From positions 356,001-420,000 of the forward strand of contig NZ_CP129236.1 of assembly GCF_030413615.1 (NCBI RefSeq): a stretch of 64,000 nucleotides of DNA, written 5' to 3'. Shown here one piece after another: positions 24,500-33,654 of the stretch; the first letter of the stretch is position 1, and the number at the start of each line of letters is the position of its first letter. This stretch comes from Planococcus shixiaomingii. Its GTDB lineage: Bacteria > Bacillota > Bacilli > Bacillales_A > Planococcaceae. Made by a program: the position numbers and the translations under genes. The notes below the pieces were generated by a model, which did not search any database, was not told the DNA's origin, and saw nothing but the letters and a program-made list of their open reading frames with translations.

Positions 24500-24542
24500 A
24501 AGAGCGGCCCTATCGTTTTCTAACGATGGGGCCGCTCTTTTA
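24500..24542. terminator. Bidirectional terminator
   Basis: A 17-bp stem, AGAGCGGCC... / ...GGCCGCTCT with AACGAT/ATCGTT inside, separating catE from the minus-strand gene at 24545. Confidence 0.85.
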
Positions 24543-24544
24543 TG

Positions 24545-24808
24545 TTAATCACGCAGCGGTTTTTCACAGCTGCTGTCCATGTTCATGTAAAAGTTTGTCA
24601 CTTTGTGCGTTGTGGCAATCATCGGTTCTGTAGCAGACGCGTTTTGTGTGGTTATTTCTGCCGAGTGGTTTTGGCGTGTTTCGATATAAGCGTACATTTT
24701 TTCATCGCTTTTCCATTCCTCAAGAGGGTTGTCGATGAAAATAAAAAGAATCAATCCGAATGCACCGACGATCAAAGTGATGCCTAAAAGTGAAAGGAAT
24801 CCCTTCAT
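24545..24808 (-). CDS. Small single-pass membrane protein, unknown function
   Basis: An 87-residue protein with one N-terminal transmembrane helix (about residues 3-25, 'GFLSLLGITLIVGAFGLILFIFI') and a hydrophilic, probably extracytoplasmic remainder with a cysteine near the end ('MDSSCEKPLRD'). AAGGCGGG lies upstream of the ATG. The bidirectional terminator right after its stop supports expression. No family recognised. Confidence 0.6.
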   Translation of the reverse strand: MKGFLSLLGITLIVGAFGLILFIFIDNPLEEWKSDEKMYAYIETRQNHSAEITTQNASATEPMIATTHKVTNFYMNMDSSCEKPLRD

Positions 24809-24940
24809 AATAGTAATCCCGCCTTCTTGTGTTTGCTTTTAAATTAGAACGCCAAATGAAATGAAAAGTTCCCGGTTGAAGGAATTTGCTGGCTAATGGA
24901 TACTGTAGAAAGAAACCAATTAAGGGCAGGAGGAGAAACA

Positions 24941-26017
24941 ATGATTTCATTAAACACATCAGTTTGCAAATTAATAGGCATTGATTATCCGATTATTCAA
25001 GCGGGTATGGCTGGCGGACCGACTACCGTGGAGTTAGTCGTAGCGGTCAGCGAAGCAGGCGGCCTTGGTACGCTTGGGGCTGCTTATATGGAGCCGGAAG
25101 CTTTACGGAACGCCATAACCGAAATTAAAAATCGGACATCAAAGCCATACGCAGTTAATTTTTTTGCGGTGGAAATGAAAGATGATTTTTCACGGCTGGA
25201 AGAAGTACAGCCACTTTTGGCGCCTTTTCGGACGGAACTGGGGCTTGGCGAGGAGCCTTCTGCCTTATCGTCTTCTGACTGGAGCAATGAACAATTCGAA
25301 ATTTGCTTGGAGCTAGAAGTGCCGGTCGTCAGTACCGCTTTCGGGTGCCTGTCTCCTGAACAGATGAAGCGTGCTAAAAACCAGGGCATCAAAACTATTG
25401 CAATGGCAACTACTGTGGAAGAAGCGAAGATGGCAGAACGGACAGGTGTAGATGCGATTGTCGCACAAGGCAGTGAAGCAGGCGGGCATCGCAGCACGTT
25501 CTCACTTGATAGACATCCTTATGGCGCACAAATCGGCACAATATCACTCGTGCCGCAGATGGTGGATGCAGTTGGCATTCCCGTCATTGCGGCAGGCGGG
25601 ATTGTGGATGGGCGTGGACTTGTAGCATCGCTTGTTCTTGGCGCGCAAGCAGTTCAGATTGGAACGCGTTTTCTTTCATCAAAAGAATCGGCTGCGCATG
25701 ACGTTTACAAGCAAGCCTTATTCGCCAGCACGGAAGAAAGCACGGTCATCACGAAAAGTTTTTCAGGGCGTCCGGCTCGCGGCATCAAAAACCGGTTTAT
25801 CGAAGAGTTTGAACGGGCTAAAGTTGAACCGCTGCCGTTCCCTTCGCAAAATACTGCAACAAAAGACATCCGGGCAGCGGCGGCGAAGGCAGGAAACCCT
25901 CAATTCATGTCTCTATGGGCCGGCCAGACGACCCGCATGCTGAAAAGCGAGATGGCATCAGCTGACATTGTCCGGGCGATTATGGAAGAAGCGGAACAGC
26001 TTTGTTCCATAAATTAA
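24941..26017 (+). CDS. Nitronate monooxygenase-family flavoprotein
   Basis: A 358-residue TIM-barrel FMN enzyme: 'YPIIQAGMAGGPTTVELVVAVSEAGGLGTLGA' at the N-terminus, 'VDAIVAQGSEAGGHRST' (FMN phosphate loop and the conserved His) and 'IPVIAAGGIVDGRGLVASLVLGAQAVQIGTRFL'. These define the NAD(P)H-dependent flavin oxidoreductase / nitronate monooxygenase (2-nitropropane dioxygenase) family; FabK-like enoyl reductase is a close alternative but is usually shorter and linked to fab genes. The ATG at 24941 follows GGAGGAG. Monocistronic. Confidence 0.88.
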   Translation: MISLNTSVCKLIGIDYPIIQAGMAGGPTTVELVVAVSEAGGLGTLGAAYMEPEALRNAITEIKNRTSKPYAVNFFAVEMKDDFSRLEEVQPLLAPFRTELGLGEEPSALSSSDWSNEQFEICLELEVPVVSTAFGCLSPEQMKRAKNQGIKTIAMATTVEEAKMAERTGVDAIVAQGSEAGGHRSTFSLDRHPYGAQIGTISLVPQMVDAVGIPVIAAGGIVDGRGLVASLVLGAQAVQIGTRFLSSKESAAHDVYKQALFASTEESTVITKSFSGRPARGIKNRFIEEFERAKVEPLPFPSQNTATKDIRAAAAKAGNPQFMSLWAGQTTRMLKSEMASADIVRAIMEEAEQLCSIN

Positions 26018-26021
26018 ATCA

Positions 26022-26064
26022 GAAAAAGCCGGCTCTTGATTTGCTATAAGACCAGCTTTTTTAT
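26022..26064 (+). terminator. Probable intrinsic terminator
   Basis: AAAAAGCCGGCTCTT pairs imperfectly with AAGACCAGCTTTTTT; T run follows. Confidence 0.65.
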
Positions 26065-26079
26065 TTTCAACCAATTGGA

Positions 26080-26176
26080 TATACTTCGCGAAAAGGCTTC
26101 AATACTTTCTGTGTCGGCTGCAATACTTTCCGAATCATCAGCATTACTTTCCAAAATCTCCATTTTACTTTCCCTT
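26080..26176. repeat. Phased short-repeat array B (5 units, 21-bp period)
   Basis: TACTT starts at 26082, 26103, 26124, 26145 and 26166, exactly 21 bp apart. The fuller core in the middle units is CAATACTTTCC; the remaining 10-11 bases differ between units. On the minus strand the core reads GGAAAGTATTG. The array follows the terminator of the flavoprotein gene and precedes the 563-residue membrane protein gene; no reading frame is supported in it. Confidence 0.8.
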
Positions 26177-26262
26177 GGCGAAAAGCGCCAGATGAAACTT
26201 CTCCTCTAGTTATCCGTATACATAATATAGAGAATTAATCAGGAAATAAAGGGGAATCCATT

Positions 26263-27954
26263 ATGGGAAGCATTATTTTGTTTGCAGCTGTTGTTGCACT
26301 TGTAGCAGCTTTAATCGTTTCGCCGCTGACAGAGGGTAAGGTTGAAAGACGTGCTAAAGAGAAGAGTGCGGTATCGACAAGGGTTGTGGGACTGGTAATT
26401 ACGCTGATCTTTTTTACGGCGTTGATCACCGGCTATTATTATTTTACAAACCTGGATCGTAATTTCTTAGCGCTTTGGCCATTGCTGATTGTGGCAACAG
26501 GCCTCGGAGCTTTTGCATCTAGTGGCATTGAACAAAAAGTGAAAGGGCTGTTGTTTGCAGCATCACTGGTTTTGGGAGCTTACGTCCTGTCCGCGCCGCT
26601 ATTTAATGCGACGGAAAAATTTGAGGCAGTGGAAATGGATGAACAGATGGAAATCACTGCGTTCGACGAGACGCAGACACCAGCGAGTGTACCGCCTCAA
26701 TTCGCACGCAATAAGATGAAAAAGGCGTTCGGCCAAGTGCCGAACACGAGCTATTACGAGCTTGGCAATTTGCAGATCCAAAAAGTGGACGGAGAATATG
26801 TCTACATTGCACCGGTTGAGTTTTCAGGTTTCTTCAAATGGCGGAATGCGGATGTAACGCCTGGTTATTTCACAATGAGCGCGACCGATGCGGCAGCCAA
26901 TCCGAAATTTATTGAAGCTGAAATGGCTTATACGCCTTCTTCTTATTTTAATAAAAACATTGAGCGCCATATGCGCATGAAAAAACCGGATGCAATCTTT
27001 TACGGAGAGCCTCAGCTTGAAGTGGATGACAGCGGCAAACCGTTCTATATTCGCTCTTACGGCGATTTTATTTCCGCGCGCAATGGCTTTGACGTAAAAG
27101 GAATCGTTGCCGTCGACGCAGCATCCGGAGCGACAGCGACGTACCCATTAGCTGAAGTTCCCGCATTTATCGACGGAGCGGTTTCTCCGGAATCGGTCAG
27201 TCTGGAAAATGACTATTACGGCGAATATGTGCACGGATTCTGGAACAGCATTTTCGGTAAAAAAGACGTGAAATTGCCATCCAATGAAGGGACAGAAGCT
27301 AATGTCAGCCCGATATTTGATGCAGAAGGCGACATGATGTATTTTACGGACTTTACCAGCCCGAAAGAAGGCGTGGATTCCATGCTTGGCTATTCCTTGA
27401 CGAATGCACGGACCGGAGAATCTACTTATTTCACCGGCAACATGGAAGATTCCTACATGGATTCACGCGGGAATCTGCAGATTATCGAGAAGCAGTTTAT
27501 CGAGAAAGAATGGTCTGGCAAAATGCCGGTGCTTTATAACTTCTATGGTGAAACAAGCTGGTTGACGCCAGTTCTCGATTCTAACGGATTCTTGCAAAAC
27601 TACTTTATCGTTTCGGCAGCCAACCCGGAAATTTCCGTCTATGCTGCAACGCCGAATGATGCGCTGCGCCTGTATAAAACGGCTTTGCAACGTGGTGGAA
27701 GTACAGTTGACGGCACCTCGGATGCGGAAGAGGCGGAAGCTTCCGGCATTGTCGAACGGGTCTTTAAAGAAAAAGCAGGAGACTTTACGGTCGTGTCGTT
27801 CTTATTGGAAGACGGAACCAATTACATTGTGTCTTCTGAAAATGTGCCATTGGCCATCTACTTGCAAGAGGGCGATAACGTTACGCTAACCTATTCGCAA
27901 ACCGGGGAATTGTTCTTGCCGGTCAAAGCATTAACCATCAAAGAAATCGAATAA
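26263..27954 (+). CDS. Large membrane protein of unknown function
   Basis: A 563-residue protein with four hydrophobic segments in the first 115 residues (about 3-20, 43-62, 68-85 and 94-112) followed by some 450 residues that read as a soluble, mostly beta-rich domain with many aromatic and Asp/Glu residues, e.g. 'YVYIAPVEFSGFFKWRNADVTPGYFTM'. A last small domain ('VFKEKAGDFTVVSFLLEDGTNYIVSS') near residue 495 looks like an OB-type barrel. No known family was recognised. The start ATG has AAAGGGGAA upstream; a terminator closes the gene. It stands alone. Confidence 0.75.
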   Translation: MGSIILFAAVVALVAALIVSPLTEGKVERRAKEKSAVSTRVVGLVITLIFFTALITGYYYFTNLDRNFLALWPLLIVATGLGAFASSGIEQKVKGLLFAASLVLGAYVLSAPLFNATEKFEAVEMDEQMEITAFDETQTPASVPPQFARNKMKKAFGQVPNTSYYELGNLQIQKVDGEYVYIAPVEFSGFFKWRNADVTPGYFTMSATDAAANPKFIEAEMAYTPSSYFNKNIERHMRMKKPDAIFYGEPQLEVDDSGKPFYIRSYGDFISARNGFDVKGIVAVDAASGATATYPLAEVPAFIDGAVSPESVSLENDYYGEYVHGFWNSIFGKKDVKLPSNEGTEANVSPIFDAEGDMMYFTDFTSPKEGVDSMLGYSLTNARTGESTYFTGNMEDSYMDSRGNLQIIEKQFIEKEWSGKMPVLYNFYGETSWLTPVLDSNGFLQNYFIVSAANPEISVYAATPNDALRLYKTALQRGGSTVDGTSDAEEAEASGIVERVFKEKAGDFTVVSFLLEDGTNYIVSSENVPLAIYLQEGDNVTLTYSQTGELFLPVKALTIKEIE

Positions 27955-27960
27955 GCAGAG

Positions 27961-27998
27961 AGAAAGCCCTAGTGCATAGCTGTACGGGGCTTTCTTTG
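27961..27998 (+). terminator. Intrinsic terminator
   Basis: AGAAAGCCC (27961-27969) pairs with GGGCTTTCT (27987-27995), T-rich tail. Confidence 0.75.
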
Positions 27999-28063
27999 TA
28001 ATCATTTAAGCGTTATTGCTTTGAAGATGCAGAGGCGGCACTTAAAATGAAGGAGAAGAGGTG

Positions 28064-29197
28064 ATGCACTTGCGTAAAATATTTTGGCTTTTGCTCCTGC
28101 TTGTGCTTGTGTATATGGCAAGGCCGCTATGGGAAGAAAAAGCCAGTGAATACGTAGATTTGAGTTTTTTAGACACGATAGATCAAGCCGTTGAAAGCAT
28201 CTCGGAAAGTCCGGAAGTTGAAAAAGCTCTAGGAAGTGCGAAAGATTTCACTATTCGCATTGGAGGGGAGCTTCAATCACTGGTTTCCGACCAGGCACTT
28301 GATATTCCGAAAGCTGTAGCAAAGCCGGAAATCACAGAAACGGATTCATTGTTTGCTGTTCATAATATAACGATCGGCATGGCGAAAGAAGAAGCGCAGG
28401 CGAAAGTAGGACTGCCTTTGCGTTTGATGCAAAACGAGTATGGAACCGATTGGCATAGTTACCACAAAGATTATCAAAACTACGTCTTGCTTTCGTATGA
28501 CAAGGACGGCAACGTCAATGGGTTGTATACCAATCAGGACATCATTTCCTCGACTAAAAACTTGACGATGGACTCCACGAAAGAGGAAGTGCGAAAAGCG
28601 TTAGGAGCGCCGCTAAAATATCTTCAAAAAGGCAATGTTCAGTATATATTGGACACTCGGGACGAGTATGATCTGTATAAAATCGATGATATTTATGTAA
28701 CGGTTTTTTACGACATCCATGAAAAAGATACCGTCACAGCCATCCAAATCATCCATGAGGATCTGGAAGAACAGCGGCCGAGCATTTACGCAGAGCCGAG
28801 CGACGAGTTTCGCAAAGGATCGGAATTTTTATTGTTTGAGTTGACCAATTCAGCACGCATTCAACGAAACTTGCCGATTTTAAAATGGGACGAAGAAGCA
28901 GCGAAAACTGCCCGGAAACACAGCGTAGATATGGCTGAAAATAATTACTTTAGCCATACGAACCAACAAGGAAAATCTCCTTTTGACCGAATGGAAGATG
29001 ATGGTATCCGATTTTTTGTGGCCGGTGAAAACTTAGCTTATGGCCAGTACAGCAGCATCTATGCACACGAAGGCTTAATGAATTCCATGGGCCACAGAGA
29101 AAACATTGTGAAAGCGGATTATGGCTATCTAGGCGTCGGAGCAGCATTCAATTCGGAAAATCAACCGTATTTTACGGAAACTTTCTTTAATCGCTAA
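28064..29197 (+). CDS. CAP-domain (SCP-like) extracellular protein, YlbC-like
   Basis: A 377-residue protein with an N-terminal signal anchor ('IFWLLLLLVLVYMARPLW'). The middle holds two similar CAP-associated repeats ('ITIGMAKEEAQAKVGLPLRLMQNEYG' and 'LTMDSTKEEVRKALGAPLKYLQKG'). The C-terminus is a bacterial CAP domain: 'LTNSARIQRNLPILKWDEEAAKTARKHSVDMAENNYFSHTN', 'AGENLAYG' and 'GHRENI'. The same order is seen in Bacillus YlbC. CAP proteins lack an agreed activity. An in-frame GTG lies just before; the ATG at 28064 suits the AAGGAGAAGAG site. Confidence 0.85.
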   Translation: MHLRKIFWLLLLLVLVYMARPLWEEKASEYVDLSFLDTIDQAVESISESPEVEKALGSAKDFTIRIGGELQSLVSDQALDIPKAVAKPEITETDSLFAVHNITIGMAKEEAQAKVGLPLRLMQNEYGTDWHSYHKDYQNYVLLSYDKDGNVNGLYTNQDIISSTKNLTMDSTKEEVRKALGAPLKYLQKGNVQYILDTRDEYDLYKIDDIYVTVFYDIHEKDTVTAIQIIHEDLEEQRPSIYAEPSDEFRKGSEFLLFELTNSARIQRNLPILKWDEEAAKTARKHSVDMAENNYFSHTNQQGKSPFDRMEDDGIRFFVAGENLAYGQYSSIYAHEGLMNSMGHRENIVKADYGYLGVGAAFNSENQPYFTETFFNR

Positions 29198-29198
29198 C

Positions 29199-29229
29199 AA
29201 GCATCTGCAGAATCTGCGGATGCTTTTTT
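29199..29229 (+). terminator. Intrinsic terminator
   Basis: AAGCATC-TGCAG / CTGCG-GATGCTT stem followed by six Ts. Confidence 0.85.
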
Positions 29230-29342
29230 CGTTCAAATCTATTTTCTTCTAGTGATTAAGCTGGAATTCAGTGAATGAAGTTAGAACTTGCCGCTTTCGT
29301 GGTAAACTACATTTATATTCGAAAAGAGGGGAAGTGCGTGAG

Positions 29343-30425
29343 TTGACGAGTAAACTTTGGTTTCAAGCGGGCGTCGGAATTATACTTGCTTTAATTATTA
29401 TCCGTTTATTCATAGAAGTCCAAGCAATATTCGATCCTTTGTTTATCATTGCACAAACAATTTTTGTGCCATTACTGCTTGGTGGGGTGCTGTTTTATTT
29501 AACACGGCCGATTCTTTATTTTTTGGAGAAGAGAAAATTTCCGAAGTGGGCCGGCATTTTAAGCATCGTGCTGATTATTGTTTTTGTCTTGTGGCTGTTT
29601 TATACCATGATTGGGCCGATCGTTACAGAACAAATCAATGCATTAGTCGCCAATGCTCCGGAAATAATTGAAGGCACTCAAGGCTACATCCAGTATATAT
29701 TGGATCAGCGCGACCGCTTGCCAGCTTCGTTTGAAGAGCAGCTTAATAGTATAACCGAGCAATTTGGTTCAATAGCTACAGGAGTAGGGACATGGGTGCT
29801 ATCATTCTTGACGAGTTTTATATCTGGATTGTTTACGCTAGTGTTAGTTCCGTTCTTCCTGATTTACCTGCTTGTGGACCATCACAAATTCGTACCGTTC
29901 ATTTCGGGGTTCTTTGCAGGTCCGCGAAACAGATGGATCCGCAAAACGATGCATGACATTGACCACACGCTGCAAGCGTATATTCAAGGACAGTTGTTCG
30001 TCAGTTTTCTAGTTGGCGTTATGCTGTTGATCGGGTATTTGATCATCGGTCTTGAGTATGCCTTGTTGCTCGCAATTATCGGTATGGCAACAAATGTAAT
30101 TCCGTTTTTAGGGCCATATATCGCCGTTATTCCAGCAATTATCATTGCGTTGGTACAAGATCCGATTAAGGCGGTATATGTCGGCATCATCATGCTGGTT
30201 GCCCAGCAAATTGAAAGCAATTTAATCTCGCCGAACGTCATGGGCAATGCGTTGGATGTTCATCCGTTGACCGTCATCACCCTCATTTTGGCGGCGGGGA
30301 ACATTGCTGGCCTTTGGGGTATCATCCTTGCCATTCCGGTCTATGCGGTGCTCAAAACAATAGCTAAAAATGTTTATGCACGGCGCCAGGAAATTGGCCA
30401 TACAGTTGTAAAAGATGTAGATTAA
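29343..30425 (+). CDS. AI-2E family transporter, copy 2
   Basis: A 360-residue membrane protein of the same family as the one at 4298: 'NLISPNVMGNALDVHPLTVITLILAAGNIAGLWG' is the conserved C-terminal block, with 'VIPFLGPYIAVIPAIIIALVQ' before it. Seven to eight helices, with a soluble segment between helices three and four. Start placed at the TTG at 29343 because AGAGGGGA lies about ten bases before it; GTG at 29334 and further upstream codons are in frame but too close to or before that site. Substrate unknown. Confidence 0.85.
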   Translation: MTSKLWFQAGVGIILALIIIRLFIEVQAIFDPLFIIAQTIFVPLLLGGVLFYLTRPILYFLEKRKFPKWAGILSIVLIIVFVLWLFYTMIGPIVTEQINALVANAPEIIEGTQGYIQYILDQRDRLPASFEEQLNSITEQFGSIATGVGTWVLSFLTSFISGLFTLVLVPFFLIYLLVDHHKFVPFISGFFAGPRNRWIRKTMHDIDHTLQAYIQGQLFVSFLVGVMLLIGYLIIGLEYALLLAIIGMATNVIPFLGPYIAVIPAIIIALVQDPIKAVYVGIIMLVAQQIESNLISPNVMGNALDVHPLTVITLILAAGNIAGLWGIILAIPVYAVLKTIAKNVYARRQEIGHTVVKDVD

Positions 30426-30459
30426 AAAAACCTGTGGACTTGTTCCACAGGTTTTTTTC
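30425..30459 (+). terminator. Intrinsic terminator
   Basis: AAACCTGTGG / CCACAGGTTT perfect stem, seven Ts. Confidence 0.9.
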
Positions 30460-30476
30460 TATAAAAAGCGAATTGC

Positions 30477-30531
30477 TTGACGAAGGAAAGTATACCCCCT
30501 AAACTATAAAATAGTTTAGGGGGTATACTTT
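30477..30531 (+). promoter_or_regulatory. Promoter and perfect 21-bp dyad operator of the marR-mmpL operon
   Basis: The arms 30487-30507 and 30511-30531 are exact reverse complements (AAAGTATACCCCCTAAACTAT) around a 3-base AAA centre. The right arm ends at the base before the ATG and contains the GGGGG ribosome binding site. A promoter TTGACG (30477-30482) with TAAACT (30500-30505) at 17-bp spacing lies across the left arm, so a bound repressor would cover the -10, start site and binding site. Confidence 0.85.
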
Positions 30532-30975
30532 ATGGATGACAGGTTAAAAGAAGCAGTGGATTTATTTCAGGAAGTGATGTTTTTTGGAACAGAGCGGGTT
30601 ATACGCGCGGTGGACAATCCGCTTTGGACGGAGTTTTCGCCTGAACAGATTCAAACATTGAAACTGATCAGCACGGAAAGCCATATTACCTCAAGCCGGT
30701 TGGCTCTTTTGCAATCCGTTCACAAAAGCGCAATTTCCAGCCGAATCAAGAAGTTGCTGCAAAAAGATTTAATCCGGATTGTTCAAACCGAGGATCGCAG
30801 GGAAAAAATGCTGGAATTGACGGACGCAGGCAAAGAAGTGCTCGAGCAGTCTGATAAAGTGTTGACGGACTATCTTGAAAAGCTGTTGTCGGAACAGATA
30901 AATGACGAAGAAATCGAGCAGTTTTTAACGTTCTTCCGAAAGTTGAAAAATATTATAAAAACGGATGGAGTGTAA
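30532..30975 (+). CDS. MarR-family transcriptional regulator
   Basis: A 147-residue winged-helix regulator. 'SSRLALLQSVHKSAISSRIKKLLQKDLIRIVQTEDRREKMLELTDAGKEVLEQ' holds the recognition helix and the wing with its D-R-R motif, diagnostic for MarR. It lies 3 bases before the MMPL transporter gene and just after a perfect dyad, so autoregulation together with control of the exporter is expected. Regulators in this setting usually release DNA on binding the exported or a related compound. Confidence 0.9.
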   Translation: MDDRLKEAVDLFQEVMFFGTERVIRAVDNPLWTEFSPEQIQTLKLISTESHITSSRLALLQSVHKSAISSRIKKLLQKDLIRIVQTEDRREKMLELTDAGKEVLEQSDKVLTDYLEKLLSEQINDEEIEQFLTFFRKLKNIIKTDGV

Positions 30976-30978
30976 GGC

Positions 30979-33606
30979 ATGCGTACAGTGTTGAAGTTGA
31001 AATGGCCGATTACGATTGGCTTGCTTGTGATTACAGTTGCCTTGTTTTTACTGGCTCCTAATTTGACGGAACAAGCAGAACAAGCAGGATCGTTCCAGCT
31101 TTCAGAGGAAGCATCTTCCCAGCTAGCAGCCACGATTTTGAGTGATGCCGATGCCGCCGAGCAAACCATTTCCCTCGTTATTCCACTCGAAAGTGGAATT
31201 GATGATGCGGAGCGTGATGTATTCAAGCAAATGGCGGGAGACATTGAGGCTCTAGGAGACCCAATCACTAGTGTGCTCAATCCAGTTGAAAGCAAAGAGC
31301 TGGAGGAACAGCTGATTTCAGAAGATAAGAAAACAGTCCTCATGCCGATTATGGTCGATGGTACAGATGAAGAAGTAAACGAAGTGGCCGACGAAATTCG
31401 GAGCAGCATCATTCCGGAAGACATGACAGCTTACATAACTGGTGAAGCTATCATCAACAACGATGTCAATATCAGTGCGCAAGAAGGTTTGAAACGCACG
31501 GAAATTATTACGGTCATGTTGATTTTCGCCTTGCTTTTGGCGGTTTTCCGTTCCATCGTTACACCGTTCATCCCACTCATTGCTGTGGGAATTTCATATT
31601 TACTGAGCCAATCAATCGTAGCGTATTTCATCGATTGGTTCGGATTCCCGGTCTCGAATTATACCCAAATATTCCTGGTAGCCATATTGTTTGGAATTGG
31701 GACCGATTACTGTATTTTGTTGCTGAGCCGCTATAAAGAAGAGCTGTCGGCTGGACACGATACGGTTGAAGCCATTGTCAACACATATAAAACAGCGGGC
31801 AGAACGCTTCTAATCAGCGGGATTGCTGTATTTATCGGCTTTTTCGCCATAGGATTTGCAGAATTCCCGATTTTCAAATCGGCTGTTGCTGTTGCCGTTG
31901 GGATATTTGTCCTGTTGCTCGTTTTGTTTACAGTTGTGCCGTTCTTCATGGCGCTGCTGAAAGAAAAACTATTTTGGCCGGCGAAAAAATCGGCTTCGCA
32001 CAGTGACAGCAAACTGTGGATTGGGATGAGCAAGCTGTCCATCAACCGTCCGTTATTGTCGATGCTAGTTGTCGCGATCATCACCGTGCCTCTCTTATTC
32101 ACCTATAACAATTCGCTTTCTTTCAATACAGTCGATGAAATCGGATCTGAGTACGAATCGGTCAAAGGGCTTCGCGCCATTGAAGCCGGTTTCGGGAAAG
32201 GCGATTCGCTGCCGGTGCAAGTGATTGTAAAATCGGATGATTCCCTTACTGAAGAAGAAGTTGTCCCGTATTTCGAAGCGCTCAGCCGCGAAATTGAAAA
32301 AATTGAAGGAGTCGAAGCGGTCCGTACGGTTACCCGCCCGACAGGCGACGTAATTGAAGACTTGTACGTCGACAAACAAATCGGCTTGCTGGCTGACGGC
32401 ATTACCGATGCACGTGATGGGCTCGGCGAAGTCCAGGACGGCTTGAACGAAATTGAAACCAACCTTTCCGGGGTCAGTGCCCAGACTAACGGCGCCGGCG
32501 GGTTGGGTGAAGCTGCTGCCAGTCTTTCTCAAATCAACCAGCAGCTTGCTTTAACTTCGCAAGGATTGCAGCAAACGGGCAATGTCCAGCAAACAGTGGG
32601 CGCATTGACTGGCATTAGCGGAGGGCTTACGCAAATTCAGCAAGGATTGAGCGGAGCAGCTGGGCAAACCGGTGAACTTGGTGCCGGCCTTTCGCAGCTG
32701 GCTGACGGAGTCGGCGCTTCAAATGAAGGAATCGTCCAAATACAGGATGGACTGACCCAAGCAACAGATATGATGCAGGAAATGAGCGATAGCCAAGCGG
32801 CAAGCGATACCGGGCTTTTCATTCCCGAAGGTACACTTGAAGGGGATGAATTTGCTCAAGTGCTTGACCGCTATGCGTTTGCAGACGGCACAGGCATGAA
32901 GCTGGAAGTGGTCTTAGCTGAAGACCCGTATTCGCCAGAAGCGATTGGCATTACTGCGGACATTAAAGAAGCGGTAGATCGCACAGTCCTTTCTACTCCG
33001 CTTGAAGATGCGGAAATTGCCTACAGCGGAATTTCAAGCATCAATAATGATTTGCAGGAAGTGTCATCAAGCGACTTTACCAAAACGGTAACAATTATGT
33101 TGGTGAGTTTGTTCATCGTCTTGGCAATTTTGTTCCGGTCGTTGATCATGCCGCTTTATATGATCGGTTCGCTATTATTAACGTATTACACATCGATTTC
33201 AATTGCAGAATTGATTTTCGTTAATATGCTTGGCTATGACGGAATCAGCTGGGCTGTGCCGTTCTTCGGTTTCGTCATGCTGGTTGCACTCGGCGTCGAT
33301 TACTCGATTTTCCTTCTTGACCGCTTTCGTGAAGAAGCGTCCCGAGGCATCAGCGTTCGTGAAGCGATGAGCATCTCGATGGCGAAGATGGGAACTGTCA
33401 TCATTACCGCTGCCATTATTTTAGCGGGAACATTCGGTGCCATGATGCCATCCGGTGTTTTGAGCCTTGTGCAGATTGCAACGATTGTCATTACAGGTCT
33501 TTTGCTTTATGGTTTAATCGTCTTGCCATTATTGATCCCGGCGATTTCTGTGTCGTTCGACCGCGGCGTTTGGTGGCCATTCGTCCATAAAAAAGTGAAG
33601 AATTAA
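30979..33606 (+). CDS. MMPL/RND-family exporter
   Basis: An 875-residue transporter with two repeated halves, each one helix, an extracytoplasmic domain and five more helices. 'FLVAILFGIGTDYCILLLSRYKEE' and 'FVMLVALGVDYSIFLLDRFREE' are the paired G-x-x-x-D-Y blocks of MMPL proteins that take part in proton relay. The second extracytoplasmic region has a long Gln/Gly/Leu-rich helical repeat ('GLGEVQDGLNEI', 'GGLTQIQQGLSG'), seen in YdgH/YdfJ-type proteins. With the MarR gene it forms a likely drug- or lipid-efflux operon. Confidence 0.9.
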   Translation: MRTVLKLKWPITIGLLVITVALFLLAPNLTEQAEQAGSFQLSEEASSQLAATILSDADAAEQTISLVIPLESGIDDAERDVFKQMAGDIEALGDPITSVLNPVESKELEEQLISEDKKTVLMPIMVDGTDEEVNEVADEIRSSIIPEDMTAYITGEAIINNDVNISAQEGLKRTEIITVMLIFALLLAVFRSIVTPFIPLIAVGISYLLSQSIVAYFIDWFGFPVSNYTQIFLVAILFGIGTDYCILLLSRYKEELSAGHDTVEAIVNTYKTAGRTLLISGIAVFIGFFAIGFAEFPIFKSAVAVAVGIFVLLLVLFTVVPFFMALLKEKLFWPAKKSASHSDSKLWIGMSKLSINRPLLSMLVVAIITVPLLFTYNNSLSFNTVDEIGSEYESVKGLRAIEAGFGKGDSLPVQVIVKSDDSLTEEEVVPYFEALSREIEKIEGVEAVRTVTRPTGDVIEDLYVDKQIGLLADGITDARDGLGEVQDGLNEIETNLSGVSAQTNGAGGLGEAAASLSQINQQLALTSQGLQQTGNVQQTVGALTGISGGLTQIQQGLSGAAGQTGELGAGLSQLADGVGASNEGIVQIQDGLTQATDMMQEMSDSQAASDTGLFIPEGTLEGDEFAQVLDRYAFADGTGMKLEVVLAEDPYSPEAIGITADIKEAVDRTVLSTPLEDAEIAYSGISSINNDLQEVSSSDFTKTVTIMLVSLFIVLAILFRSLIMPLYMIGSLLLTYYTSISIAELIFVNMLGYDGISWAVPFFGFVMLVALGVDYSIFLLDRFREEASRGISVREAMSISMAKMGTVIITAAIILAGTFGAMMPSGVLSLVQIATIVITGLLLYGLIVLPLLIPAISVSFDRGVWWPFVHKKVKN

Positions 33607-33607
33607 C

Positions 33608-33636
33608 AAAAAGCTGCGTCCGCGCAGCTTTTTTTC
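33608..33636 (+). terminator. Intrinsic terminator
   Basis: AAAAAGCTGCG / CGCAGCTTTTT stem with a T run. Confidence 0.9.
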
Positions 33637-33654
33637 TTTAGGGTGAGTTTCCAG

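Noticed and set aside
30870..31424. Minus-strand serine-rich frame opposite the MMPL gene
   Set aside because: Codon-bias shadow; product is low-complexity Ser/Ile and the plus-strand protein is certain.
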